Source: Tubiluchus corallicola
Lineage: Eukaryota > Priapulida > Priapulimorpha > Priapulimorphida > Tubiluchidae
Length of the DNA: 64,000 bases
Assembly: GCA_030141605.1 (NCBI GenBank)
Contig: JAQGDQ010000343.1
Location: forward strand, 124,001 to 188,000
Direction of reading: 5' to 3'
Each line of letters starts with the position of its first letter. Within the stretch, counting starts at the first letter, position 1. Under the pieces are notes generated by a model. That model saw only the letters and a program-made list of their open reading frames with translations, ran no database searches and was not told the origin of the DNA. The position numbers and the translations under genes were made by a program. Below are positions 33,201-48,200 of this stretch, in pieces.

Positions 33201-36200
33201 TGGTCTGGAAGGGTGTCAAAAACTGAATGCTTGTTACTGTGTTACTTTTCTGCAGTTTTTGTAAATGCCTCAGAAGCAACATTACTTGCTGTGACATTAG
33301 ACCGTTTTATCGCCATAAAATATCCTCTCAGATACAACCATCTGATGAGAAGATGCTTAGTTCAGCTTTTTATTATTGCTTCTTGGTTGTACTCATTTAG
33401 TGCAAGTGTTCTTGTGTATCATCATGATAATTGGGAAGGTCCATGTATAGTAACTTATGTTATTAGCCAGGATCTGCTCCTGCTGTTTTCCACTCAGCAG
33501 CTGATCATTGCAACTGTGCTGTTACTTATCAATGCCAACATCATGTGCATTGCACGAAGACGCATGTGCCGGATTGAACCAGATGCAGCAAGATCGTACA
33601 AGCATATCGTGAAATCAGCCAAGATGATCAGTTTAGTTGTTGGTACTTTCATTTTCTGCTGTTTTCCCCTCAATGTTATCAATATAATCACTGCATACAA
33701 TCGGCTTTACAAGATACCTCCATTCATTGTGGATATTTGCACTGCGCTGATGTTCAGCAATTCATTTATGAATCCAATAATTTATTCATGGAAAAATAAA
33801 GAGCTTCGGGAATCATTCAAGAAAGTGCTTCACTGGGACAGATTAAAAGCATTTTTTAGAAGAAACTCCCACAATTAGTAGGCACTGGTGTTGATATATA
33901 TTTGGCAGTGTTTACTCTAGTGAATAAAATTAGATTTTGCAAATTAATGCTTAATACAAATAAGGGCAAGAATGTGACTTCAGCCATTACATATTAAGCA
34001 AAATCTATTATATTTGTCAACAAGTACGATAGTAATTAAATTTTATGTCAAGCTGCACTCGTTTACCAACACAAAAGATGGACATTTGCATAAATAGTGG
34101 AAATATTTTTCTGGAATTACAGAGTCAGATAACATCGATGATGAACTCTTTTGCTTCGCTAAACCGCAAACTCGAAGGTATCAGCAGACGACACCTAGAG
34201 AACTCACTGGACTTAAACAAATGCTTTCAATTAGCTACTGCTGTTTTATGAGGTTCTGATTTTTGTACAGCCATGACAGTTCGAATTCTCAAGTACCTAC
34301 GAAACATTATAATCGTATGAACGTTTTTGTTAGTTTTGAAGAATTATTGACATATATTTAAACAAAGGTGTCACAGACTCACTATGAAAGGTTAGCGAGG
34401 AACCTAATAACTTTTACATAGTTCTATTCTTACATATATATCTTGAAAGGCTGAGGCAGCACTTACTGTTTTTTTATTTATCATGTGCTTATTTAGTGCT
34501 GTTTTTGCTTCATCATTTGGTGATGGTCCTTGTGTTGATTTAGTGGACTCTCCGGGCTCACAGACTTATGGAGTGAAAGTGATGGGTAATGCTTGTGTTT
34601 AGAGTGCAGGGACATTAATGGGCATCTAAGGATGAATGTCTTGATTTTTAATCAATTGGTCAATGCTCCCGAACTTTGCAAAACTGCAGTTCATTTATGA
34701 TTCTAAAATTTAGTGGAAAAAAAACTTAATTGGATTTCGAGTTGGATTCGAAATCTCAAAATTCGGTTTGTTTAGAGTTTGAAAGTCCCATTCGAAAATT
34801 CGATTTGATTCAAATTTGCTTTCTGGTAGAGAATTCTCACCCCTAATATTCACATCACCTTACACTTGAATCGCTGCTACTTTTTTATGGTGCATCTCTA
34901 TTGCGAGATTTCTTGTTACAGGCCTGGTATGGAATTTGTGTGAATTTTGTTGTGTGAGTGTTGTATTTTTTCCAAGAATTTACATGATTTCTAGGTAAAA
35001 AGCTATTTACTATATGAACTTTTTAACTCCCCACGCACATGAAATCATACCAAGTCTATTGAAAATGCACATCAATCATACCAAGTCTATTGAAAATGCA
35101 CAGGCAATCATGCCAAGTCTACTGTACATGCACAGACAATCATACCAAGTCCACTGTACATGCACAGGCAATCATGCCAAGTCTACTGTACATGCACAGA
35201 CAATCATACCAAGTCCACTGTACATGCACAGGCAATCATACCAAGTCTATTGTACATGCACAGGCAATCATGCCAAGTCTATTGAAAATGCACAGGTAAT
35301 CATACCAAGTCTACTGCACATGCAATCATGCCAAGTCTACTGTACATGCACAGGTAATCATACCAAGTCTACTGCACATGCACAGGCAATCATACCAAGT
35401 CTACTGTACATGCACAGACAATCATACCAAGTCCACTGTACATCCACAGGTAATCATACCAAGTCTACTGCACATGCACAGGCAATCATGCCAAGTCTAT
35501 TGAAAATGTACAGGTAATCATACCAAGTCTACTGTACATGCACAGGTAATCATACCAAGTCTACTGCACATGCACATGCAATCATGCCAAGTCTACTGTA
35601 CATGCACAGGTAATCATACCAAGTCTACTGCACATGCACAGGCAATCATGCCAAGTCTACTGTACATGCACAGACAATCATACCAAGTCCACTGTACATG
35701 CACAGGCAATCATGCCAAGTCTACTGCACATGCACATGCAATCATACCAAGTCTACTGTATGTACACATGCAATCATACCAAAGCTGCTGTTCATACACA
35801 GGCAGTCATGCCAAGACTACCGTATGTGCACAGGTAATCATACCAAGTCTACTGCACATGCATATGCAATCATACCAAGTCTACTGTACACATGCACAGG
35901 TAATCAAGAATACAGTGCAGAGATTGCGCGTGGCGGACGTGACACGTGGCTCCCGTGGCAGTGCGGCACGTTGCCATATAGCCTGATTGTGTGATCCTTG
36001 ATAGGCGGAGCGCATTTTATAGGGGAAGGGGGTAAAGGGAAATTTGAGGGCACATGCAGGTACATGGAATGTTCAACAATTTCACTTTCGTTTACACGTA
36101 CGGGAATTAAAAATTAAAGGAACGAATGATGTGTCGCAAAAAACACTGCCGAATCATCTTTCAAGCAACAAGCAAATCCTACCTTTAAATTTTAGAAAAT

Positions 36201-39200
36201 TCCGGGTAGGTTGAGTAAACAGTTGAGAGGTCACGGTGTATGCATGGTGGCTGCAGTTAAGCAATGCTAAGTCTTATCAGTGAATTGATGGGTGACCAGC
36301 TGGCTCAGTAATTGTTCTAGGCATAATTTAACATTTGCCATAGTGATTCTGGCTAAATCTAAATCCCAATAAGGGCGCGAATTTTTGAACTTCAGAAAGC
36401 GGCTTGACAAGTCTGCTGGTGCAGTGCCTCATTTAGGTTCAATTCCACCAAAGCTATCTGCATTAAATAACAGACCCTGACACCTAGTGCTGATTCCAGT
36501 TTTTTGTGTGCCGGCTGCCGAAGTGTAAAAAAGCCTTAGGTCCTTGTTGTTTTTAAATGTAAATCGTGGTCGTGTTTCTGTCCACTTGAGGTCCAGGAAG
36601 TAAGCTCTCTGTTCAGCCCAAATGACCCACAAGTGCCACTTAAACTGCGACTCTACCTTTTGTTACAATCAGCCTGGGGCTGGCGACTTTTAAAGTTCGT
36701 TGTCCTCTGTCATCTTAGCTAAATTTTAAATGTAAGCCCTGCGAGCACACCTCACGAATATCTGGTATACTGGTAGTGTTCAGAATAGATAATGAGAATT
36801 TTTCTTAATGGTTCAAATTCTGAAAGCAGTTAATACGTTACTTCATTTTTCTTTTTTTGTGAGAAAAGGAAATTTTAAAGTATTTCTCAAAAAAAAAGCT
36901 TTTCATACAAAGCTGTATTACTTATCGTTACGCTTGCTTGTTTCGGAAACTTGTGTAATTAGAAAAGAAAATTCTTACTAATTTAAAATATTCGCGCTAC
37001 CTAGTAAAACATCACTGCGTCTCCATCCCAGTGTGCACCACTGATTCACCAAAAACGTCTTATTGTCAGTAGACAGTAATTTAAACTTTTGCGTAGTTAT
37101 TAAAATGTGCGCCACGGATGACGTCATTGTTTTTTCAAACTTTACGCAAAGTTATTTAGCTTGTTTCAAACAACTTACCATCAAAATGGCTGCACCTAAC
37201 GGCCGTCTCGGGTGTTCAAATTCACAAGTTTTATACAACGTTACTGTTAACGCAAGCTCTGTGTGCAATAATACAGCATGTACGTGATATAAATTTCGAA
37301 ACGAATTCTTTAAGCTTCATTTATGAATAGTATTTACTTGTGCTGTAGTATTAGTATTGTTCGTCCTTTCTGTAGTGAGCTAAGTTTCTTCTTTAATTAA
37401 TGTATTTGCTTTAACTGCTTTAAAACGATGTGCTTAATCTATTGTATGTATTGACCATTTCCTGTAATAACTGCGCTTAAGTCAGATTGTCTTTCCGTTC
37501 TTCCGCCATCCTTTCACAGTCGGTCGTTTCACTGTATATTTCATGGCGATAATACTATTAGTCATTTCAGAACATTTGTAGAAATATGCTTTGTTATCTA
37601 TTTTGTCTTTTAGTTAGTGGGAAAATAAAATTACCCGTCTATTTATTTACTTATTCCCTTGTTTACTTTCTTACTTACTTGCTTACGATGTTTATCATCT
37701 TCATCTGTTCAAACGTTCGCGTCTGTCTGTTCTAATTTCGTCTTTATCTTTTGTCTCCCCCACCTCCATCTTAAATCTACTATTTGTAAGTCATCATTCT
37801 TAGGAATGTTTATGTAATCAGCTTATAAGTGTCCCACGTTTAATTTCTATTGTATGGAATTATTGCTGTGGGCTACGATGATTGTGTTAATTGTGCTGAA
37901 TAAGTACACGGTAATCGTCTGTTGAATATCAACTCTCATGGGCTAATGTGCTAACTGTTTTACACTTTGTAGCACGTCATGGTCACTCATGGCCACCACT
38001 GGCGTGCCCGAATCGTCGATTTTTAAGTTAAAGGAGAAACCGCTAGCAAGGTCTAGCTAGGTATTGCTAAGAAAGATAGTTAGTTTCAAGCAAGCAGAAA
38101 GAAATTAGTCAGTGAATGAAACTCGTAAAACATTTAAAGGAAAACCGGATGATTGTGTAAACACGAGTTCAGAATAAAGAATGTTCTAAAATATTGAAAA
38201 CTGCAATACCTTATTTCAAATCAAAGCTTAGATTAAATAATAATTACCTCGGATACTCAAATTTCGTTAAACTTTCAAAGCTACGCGCGGCTCAGTGCAT
38301 CTACTAAGATTGGCAGCGGCGCCTTTTTGTCACGTTCGCGTGGCCGACAAGTAGAAGGCGGTACAGTGATAACCATGATCGTGAACTGCAGTATTAATTT
38401 CTGACGTCATATGACGTAGAGCTCTTTTTCGTGACATCACGCGTTTAAGCAGTACTGTAACACGTATGCAAACGTGCTTGACTTGCAAGGGAAGATGCCT
38501 GCCATTGCACAAACTGCGGTTAGTTTCTGACGTAAGCAATAGCTGTGTTCGGTTGCCGTTAATTAACTTTCTAAGCTAATTATTCAAATATAAGGAACAA
38601 TTGTTAACTTTTATGGCCAAGAAAATGTATATTTTGGACTGTAAATTTAAATGAGATTGAGTCTAAACAATCGTCCGATCTTCCTTTAAAGGACAAGAAA
38701 ATAGGTGCCTGAAATAAGTTTCAGAAAAATCGTCTTAAAAAATTATATTACTTCATAGCAATTTTGTGGTTATATTATAGTCGCATTAAAAGGAACTTTT
38801 ATTTGTTTTCATTTTAAATTTCACGCAACACTGTTCCGACGGCGCCATTACATGACGTCACCTGCGCTAAAGTACTTTAGGGGAAGAAAAGGAAATGTTA
38901 AACTATGTCCCAAAAAACTTTCCATGCAAAGTTATGTTACCTGAAAGACTTGTGTAACTAGAAAAGAAAATTATTAATTATTTAAAATGCTTTCACCTAT
39001 TGGTTAAATGTCGCTGACTCACCCTCCAGGGTGCGCCACTCACTAAACAAAAACTTATTTTAATCTTATTGACAAGATACAGTAATTTCAAATTTTACTT
39101 AGTTAGTGACGTGTGCGCTACGAATGCTCTTGATTATTTTTTCAAACTTTGCTTAATGTTATCTAAACTTGTTTCAAACAACCTACCATTAAAATGGCTG

Positions 39201-42200
39201 CGCCTAACGGTCATCGCGAGAGTTTAAATTTACATGTTTTGTACAGCGTTACGGCCGACGCAAGCCCTGTGTGCAAAAAGCCAGTATGTAAGTGCTATAA
39301 ATTTTTAAGCCTTGTTTTCTTGTGCTTTAAATTACGATGACGTTTCCAATGAGATATGTTTCGACCAATGTAAGAAGAAACCTCGACCCTGATTCTAGAC
39401 AGCAATTAGACTAACAATCCAGCGTGCAATGATTACACTAACAGCTCAGTTTGCAATGGAGAATTCAGGTTACTAGTTGCTAGTAAAATGAGCGTTTACT
39501 TTGCCTTTAACCTGCAGTAACAAAGAAGACGGCCTTTCTTCTAAATAGGTCTGTGTCATAAGTCTATTCTAGCCTATTCTATTGCTGTCGATTCATTAGT
39601 GTTATGCTGTCCAGGTGTTATGCCTACCTCAGCCAACGTTAGTACAGATTTTTTATAAATCACGTGTTCCCAAGGAACGGAGTCTAAGCATCAAATTTGT
39701 GTTTTTCAGTGTTTTATATTTGCTTTGATAAGTGATAAATCATTTATTTCACGTGACACATTTACAATAGTTTCATGTACAATATCTAGTGAAAGGGCCT
39801 ACAATGGATATAATACAAATAAGAAATACTGCACAGGAAAAGCCTCAAACACTGTTCACCTGTATACAAATGTAAATGTGTTGCGGGCAATCAAAAAGCA
39901 GGGCTTGTTAGATTGTCCCAAACAGTGAAAGAAAAAAAAGTAATGGAGATAATCTGAAAATTTGAAGTGAATCGTATGATAAAAAAACATTAATGCTTAA
40001 AATGGAATGAAGCTCATATATGAGATGGATAAAAGATAGAAAGACTATTATTTGTTAATAGTATGTAAAATTAAGATAACTTGATTAAGTAACCACTGTT
40101 TTGCCACTACTGTGAGGATGGATACTGATAGAAGTTTTGATTACTCACTGATACTTATTTAAAATTTGATTTTTTAGCATTTTTTTAAATCTAGTGATAG
40201 ATCTGCTAGATAGATTTAGCAGTAATAAGAATGATTGAATGAATTTTTTGTATAGGTTGTATGGCGCACTACAGCTTTTAAAATCTCAGCAGAGTTGAAT
40301 AAAATACATTTAAAATTCATAAGACACGTTAAAATTTAAAACACATTAAAAATTAATTCATCATAAAAGTACAATCTAAACGGATGTGTTTTAGACGTTG
40401 TTTAAAAGAATCTAATCAATTTGTAGAACGTTTAGCAACAGGTACGTTATTCCAGAGATGTGGAGCACAGACAGACAGAGAAAGTTTTTTCACCATAAAA
40501 TACTGTATTAGGAATTGACTGATGTAAATGAATTTGTTCTCTAGCGTTAGAACGAAGTGTTCAGCCTACGTTACGGTGTATTCAAACATCCGTGAGATAT
40601 GCAGGTGTCAAAACAGGTAGTATTTTGTAGGTGAAACAAAAAATTTTAAATTGAATTCGCAACTTTATACGTAGCCATATTGTAACTCTCTTAGAATTTG
40701 TATCAGTTTCAAAGAAAATTTTTTCTTTTTGTTAGCGTTTTGCAAATTACGTGGTTTTACATGTAGATAATAATGGAAATATTAATTATTTCGTATAATT
40801 TTATCTAATATAAACTAAAGTCTTCTTACGTGTTCTAATCTTATATAACCTCGTCTGTAATACATTTAGATTTAGTCTAATCAAACGCACGTCTATAAAT
40901 TTGAAACCAGCAATTATTAGTAATTAAATCTGTATTATTTTAGTTTTCTGCAAACCGGTTTCAACCACTGAATAGCAGCTTAGTAGGTTGGCTGTGGTGC
41001 GGCAAGACAGGAATCTATCTCTCTATTAAGCTTAAGACTTTAAGATCAGACACTAAGCAGGCAGAGTGCTTAACAAAGTTTGGTTGCAGAAACACTGTAA
41101 TTGGCCCTCTAGGAGAGAATTAGGCGGGGCAAGTACTTGCAGGCATTCATTCCTGATGGTCATCCATCCACTTACTGGCCATATTCACTGCTTCGATTGC
41201 TAAACTTTAGCACGCTGTGTGATAATATTATTACTAGCGGTTTTCATTGCATTATAATTGCGAAATATCTTAAACTTTAATAAATAAACATCGTTAGCAT
41301 GAAACTGGTTTCAATTAAACGAATGAAATCATCTGATTTGAAATTTATCTGGGTTTGTGGTGCCACCTGGCGATTGTAGTTCGTACTTTAATCCTACAAT
41401 ATCAATTAAAGGTCCCGTGTGCAATAGGCAGCCACTCTGTGCTCGAGAGAAGCGTAGTAATTAAAGTTGTATTTGATGTAGTTGTATTGTTTTGTTGTCT
41501 AGCTTTTATTTTATTATAATACATACTAGCAAAGTTTAGCAAATCATTTGAACAAGGCCTGAAATGATTTTCGAGACCCGCAGTTAATTAAATTCTGATA
41601 TTTATTACTGGAAAAACAGGAAATGTGAAAAAAACTGGAACACGATCTGAATTTAGAAGGCTCGTAAGGCAGGCGACACGTTAGATTCCCGGGGCACAAT
41701 ATTTCACAGTAATCAGGGTACCTCAAATTTCATCTCTTATAAACTTTGGACTGCCTTCATTACTCGGAAATACCGTGGCTTAATGGTCTAAGGCATCTAC
41801 CACATAAGCAGAAGGTTTCTGGTTCAAATCTAGGCTGTTCAAGTTTTTTTTCGCATTTCCTTTTATCAAGTTGGTATCGAAATTTAATTATTTTTGGCAT
41901 TGCACCCCCATCAATATTCTTGACATTAGGATTATAATAATTACTTATTAGATCGTAATTTCAACTTTATAAGCTCTGGTTCAAATCTAGGCTGTTCAAG
42001 TTTTTTTTCACATTTCCTTTTATCAAGTTGGTATCGAAATTTAATTATTTTTGGCATTGCACCCCCATCAATAGTCTTGACATTAAGATTATAATAATTA
42101 CTTAATATATCGTAATTTCAATTCTATACGCATGGCTTATACATGTATTTCAGTAGTAGTTAGCCTTTTGTCAACGGTACATATGCTTTTACTCACCCAA

Positions 42201-45200
42201 TGCTTGTCATTCTGTCCAAGTCAATTTAGACGGCACTTTTTCTAGTGATCGTACGAATTTCACACGATTGGTTCAACACTTTGCCTCACTTTGAACAATA
42301 AACTAGCGAGATACTGATCACTCCACTACACTGATCATTCAGTACCTTCCACACCATACGTTCTTGTGTCTTTGCCAACATTGACTTGCCAGTCGAGGGG
42401 CGTAGTAATTTCCCATGCTTGAGTAAAGCTCTGTTTGACTCCCCGTCTTTCACGCAACGTTCACAATAGCTCTGTCTCATTAGGGGTGCCAATAGTTGAA
42501 TAATCACCTCAAAGAAACCGACCGTAGTCGTAAGTGGCGTCTTTTGTGCAAAAAAATCTGGGTTGCTGTCGTGAACTTAGCTCATATGCACTGAGTCAAG
42601 CCCTGGAAGGCATGAATGGCGTAGCAGCTCTAGTAGCTTTGGTTGTTATAGTAATTTAACCTGTCATTTTTCTAGGCGCAGGTTAAATACAGATCAAGCT
42701 GCGCTAATATAGAATATTGCAAAATCTCTGGGTGGCTTTAACGTAGGCTGTATCACATGTATTGAAGTTGCATGTACCGTACAGCAACAAGTTTACCATT
42801 ATGTTTGATGATTGAAAAAAAATTCAAAAATGAACTGAAAAATACTATACTAACCTTCAAAAAATAACTAATATAAAAATATCATACAAAACGTATTATC
42901 AACGTTGACCCACTAGTCTGTAGTTAGTGGCATATCAAAACCTGTGATGCATTAACATCATATCAATATATGAAAACCCTCCACACACAAGACACTCAAG
43001 TCACTAACACAAAACATCCATAAAGCACCTAATTTGAATTTCAATTTGTAAATATTGTGAAGTTTTAAAGGCTTAAATGAGTCTTAAGTTTTAATGTAAT
43101 TAATTACAATTTCACTTGTATTTTTAATTGTAAATTCATTTTTTAACATTATTGCTCACAGCACCGGAAACACTAATTACACCATCAATTTTTGAATGTA
43201 GTTTACAGTTCATCGACGTGTAAATTTTAACTGCAATAAAGAATTTTATTATTATTATATTATATCTCTTTGCAGCCGTCGCATACGGGGCAAAATCTGT
43301 ATGCAACAACGCGCGAGACAGATTTTTGCTTGCGTGTGCAACTCGATAAGTGCCGTTCATCCAGCTTTGCCGCACGCGGAATTTTATATTATTAAATTTC
43401 TGTTGCATACAAACTGATCCTGCTCCAGTGTGCGCGCTCAAAGCAACGATTTCTATCATACGAGATCATATCGGAATAATAAAAACCAAACGCCTTTGTC
43501 ACGTGTCAGTCTAGCACACGTTTGCTGTTGATTAACCGTACAAAAGTTGGTTCATATAAAACTTGCCTCGTGTGCACAAATTTTGTGTGATCGGTTTGCC
43601 GTGTGGCGGCCCCACGTTAGCAATTCATGAAGGTGTTACTTGGGATATGGTGCACTTACAACTTACTTTTGTCTTTAAAGGAAAACCGGATGACTGTTTA
43701 GCGTCAAACTCATATTAACTACAGTCCAATATATACATTTTCTTGCCTATGAAAATTAGCAATTGTTTCTAATATTTAAATGATTAGCTTAGAAAGTTAA
43801 TTAACGGCAACCGAACACAGCTATTGCTTACGTCAGAAACTAACCACAGTTTGCGCAATGGCAGGCGTCTTCCCTTGCGCATCACGCACGTTTGCGTAAG
43901 TGTTACTGTTTAAACGCATGATGTCACCAAAGTGGGCTCTACGCCATATGACGTCAGAAGCTAACACAGCAGTTCATGATCATGGTTATCATGGTACCGG
44001 CTTCTATTTGTCGGCCACGCGAATGTGACAAAAAGGTGCCGCTGCCAATCTCAGTAGATTCACTGAGCCGCGCGTAGCTTTGAAAGTTTAACGAAATTTG
44101 AGTATCTGATGCAATTATTGTTTTATGTAAGCTTCGATTTAAAAAAAGCTGTTGTAGTTTTCAATAATTTAGAGCATTATTTATTCTGAACTCGTGTTTA
44201 CACAATCATATAGTTTTCCTTTAAATTCTGTTTTCATTTTCTATTTTAGACGCGTGTTCAACAAGCTTTACAATTTCCCCTCTACGACAGATGTCGTGAA
44301 TTGCAGCACATTCTTGAAGATTCTACAACAAAGGTAATTACAGTCTGTTTATATAATTTACTTTACATGTTTCATACAAAGTAGTCTAGGAATTTAATAG
44401 CTTGCTTGTGTTACTGGAATTTTTCAGGCAAGAAGTTCAGTTCCGGTGACAAGTCTAAACAATGTGTGACATTAATAGGCTTTGATGTTACATATTACTG
44501 CTGAAATACATGTCTATTGGTTGTAATCATTCAAGCAATAATATGTAACATCAAAACCTATTAATGTTAGACATTGTTTAGACATACCAGCTGTCATTAC
44601 CTATATTGTAAAACTATTGTGTAAAAGCAGTACAGTTGTATCGTACAAAGTTGTAAGAACTACTTAAAACGCAAGAAAACGCGCTTCATAAATAAAGCTT
44701 GATATCACTTACATGCTATCTTATTGCATACAGTGCTTGCATTATCAGTAACACTGTAGTCAGTTATTAGTTATCAGTACTTAAAACACAAGAAAACTTG
44801 CTTCATAAATAAAGCTTGATATCACTTACATGCTGTCTTATTGCATACAGAGCTTGCATTATCAGTAACGCTGTATAAAACTTGCGAACTTAAACACCCA
44901 TAATGACCGTTGCGTGCAGCATAGGTCTTTTGAAACAAGTTTAGATATCATTGAATAAAGTTCTGAAGAAATAATCAGATCATTCGTAGCGCACTTTTCG
45001 CTAACTAAGCAAAACTTTAAGTTAAATGACCTTATATTGTCAATAAGATCAATAATGTGTGTTTTGGTGAGCCTGGCGAGGCAGTGCTGTTTTACCAGGT
45101 GGTGAAGAATTCTCTTTTCCAATTACACAAATGCTTCAAACAGATAAGTGTAATACTAAGTAATATAATTTTGTATGGTATGTTCTTTGTGGTATACTTT

Positions 45201-48200
45201 AAAAGTGCCTTTTCTTCCCCTTTGTGATATACTTTAAAAATGCCTTTTCTTCCCCTTTGTGATATACTTTAAAAGTGCCTTTTCTTCCCCTTTGTGGTAT
45301 ACTTTAAAAGTGCTTTTTCTTCCCCTTTAAACTTATTCATATGGAAAGAGACTTTTTGCTATTTATAATGATACTGCATTCGAATTTGTTCGTGTTGGAA
45401 CATGTGGGGGTTATAGGTATGCTATAGTTAGAAAATACAAGTTTTTTTTATAATTGCTGTACTAGTTTCTAGGCAGAAAAGTGGATAAGGAGTTTTAAAA
45501 TTAGATTTTTAAAATTTTTTGGACATTTTCCTTTCCTGATAATTTGATGTTAGAATAGAAAAGTTCAAGATATTTAGCATTTGTTTTCATAACAAACAAA
45601 AAAATCAACATTTGATAAAATTTTTGTTGCTTTCTACTTCATAGCATAGTTTTAACTATGCCAACTTGTGGATTTTTTTGGTTTGCACACACACAATTGG
45701 TAGTTTGGCTAGCTAGTTGGTTGGCTAGCTGCCTGGCTAGGGATGAGTCACTTGACTGGTAGTGTGAAAGTCATTTTGAAGTTGTTGTTCACTCACTTTG
45801 TTATGATTGAGTTTAGGCACAGAGTATGAATAAAAAAATCTATAATACATATTTGCACTGCAACAACAGAAAAGTGTTTATTAAAACTACAGAAACATGA
45901 GTAGCACAACTGCTGCACGGAACACTGAGAGTGAGAGTGACTAGAAAGCAAAAACAGTCAGTATATATAGGTATAGGACTTGACCTATGCAGATTTGCAC
46001 AGGCTTCACAACAACCATTACTTTAAAATAGGGAGAGGACCAGTGTTTATGCATTCACTGGACCATACAATTATACTGAGGGTAAGTCAGCTGGTAGAAT
46101 GTAACAGGATTAGCCCATAGATGGCAGCACCTAATTAAAATGTACAATTCCAACTTCCACAGGTAGATTCATATTTGCAAGTTTTCCTGGCAGTTGTTCT
46201 CATTTAAGCTTTAAAATTTGTGACATCTGAGAATGCAGTCAACTTCTATTAACCTATTTGTATTTTTCAGGATCTACACGCCGTTTTACCGGTCCTGGTC
46301 GAAAGCATATTTGGCTTGAATCAACCGCAGGGATGGGCTCTGAAATCCATCTCTGCGTCGTACCAACCTTACGACTTCCGGAGCATACGTTATTTTCTGT
46401 CGCCTCAGGGACCAATGCTGAGGATGGTCTATCGACTTCTCCTCGAGGACAATCAGAAGTTTGAGTTTCCTTATAGATGTCTGCCTGTATGTTAGTTTGA
46501 TGTCATAATGTTGTTTGGTGGCACTTACTGCCTAGGTGACCTTGGCAGCTGGCTCATTAACGAGGTCCATCAGATCTCCAGTGGGTCACAGCAATGTCAG
46601 GTCCTTGACGCAAGCGAGATGAGGGCGCCCGTAGGTGACCATGGCAGCTAGCTCATTAACGAGGTCCATCAGATCTCCAGTGGGTCACAGCAATGTCAGG
46701 TCCTTGACGCAAGTGAGATGAGGAGGCCCGTAGGTGACCATGGCAGCTAACTCATTAACGAGGTCCATCAGATCTCCAGTGGGTCACAGCAATGTCAGGT
46801 CCTTGACGCAAGCGAGATGAGGGGGCCCGTAGGTGAGGCTAGTTTTTTGGCGGAGGCACTGGTAAGGATTTATCTGGTTGGGATGGACTCATTCAGACAT
46901 GCCAGATGACCGAGTCTGTTATGTAATTTTTCATTGCTGACAAAATGTAGTACACGGTGCACAGACAATTTCTGGATGCTGGTCACTAGAATTGGCCTGC
47001 CACAAATTTCACTTTTATGTGGTTGTTTAAACAAATATTTTGCATTCGTATGACATTTCATAAACAACTTTTGCTTGCAAAAACACGAAGCCATCTGTAA
47101 AGAGTTGCTGAAACGTTCCGTCTCCTCTAACAATGTCATAAGATATCAGCTAAAGTGGTGTTTACCCAGAATCCGGATGCGGATGTGTTTTCCACCTGTA
47201 GAACAGTGTACGGAATAGCTTGTAGAAAAAAATCAACAGGAATATCTGCTGAAAAAGAACAACGCAGGGCGCATAGACGGGTGCATTGAAAACAATTTAA
47301 ACCAATTTTATCTATTTTGTACCTCCACAAAATACATATGCGTCTGGATGCTGGGTAAACACCACTTAAATGTATGTAGCATTGGTGTATCACGTGATCA
47401 CTAGCTAGTAGCTATAATACCTGAAGACACTGGTTCAATTCTTGACTTTGGAATTTACGTCAGTTTGAGTCCTTCTTTTCTCTAGCCCACTCTTTTGAGA
47501 GATTTTTTTCTCTAAACTTTTTTCATACATTTCTTCATTATTAATTTATATTAGTATTATATATTATTATATTATGTTATGTTATGTTATGTTATGTTAT
47601 GTTATGTTATGTTATGTTATGTTATGTTATGTTATGTTATGTTATGTTATGTTATGTTATGTTATGTTATGTTATGTTATGTTATGTTATGTTATGTTAT
47701 GTTATGTTATGTTATGTTATGTTATGTTATGTTATGTTATGTTATGTTATGTTATATATTATATTATATTATATTACATTATATTATTATATATGTATGT
47801 TAATTTATAATTTATTTATCAATTACTTTGCAGATAGCAGCTTGTCATATTTGTTAAACTTTGTTTACGTGTAATTTGTTTTTTGTTTGCTGTTGTTTAG
47901 TGGCCATCAAGAAGATTAATAGAAGACGGCGCCATCCCCGTGCTTTACATTAGCAAGTTGCAGTTTCTTCGTCATCGCCATCTAGTGGAGTTTGTTCTAC
48001 TTAGTATCCTTTATTCATTCTTTCCGAAATCATTTTACTTTGCTTCTGGCTAAAATCGCATAAGATCAGTGGTATTTGTATAATTGGTTTTTTAATTCGG
48101 TAAGTGTGGAAATTCTCAAATTTCTAAAATTTTAAGTATGCGTATCAGGGGCAGATACAGCCTTTAGAAAAACGGGTGGACCCAGGAAAAAAGCTCCTTT

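Larger units (their letters stand above)
27906..34050. repeat. duplicon unit III: ST, GPCR A4 pseudogene, GPCR B5
   Basis: The only unit that retains all three components. Its left part (27906-30380) aligns with 16096-18020, with a roughly 110-bp extra block at 29687-29795 not present in unit I. Confidence 0.88.

Noticed and set aside
35014..35994. Repetitive ORFs with [22 protein letters not shown] units
   Set aside because: The 32-bp minisatellite has no stop in any frame. Frames overlap and there is no start context or splice structure.
47574..47874. ORFs of repeated MLCYV
   Set aside because: A product of the (TTATG)n array in an SMPD4 intron.
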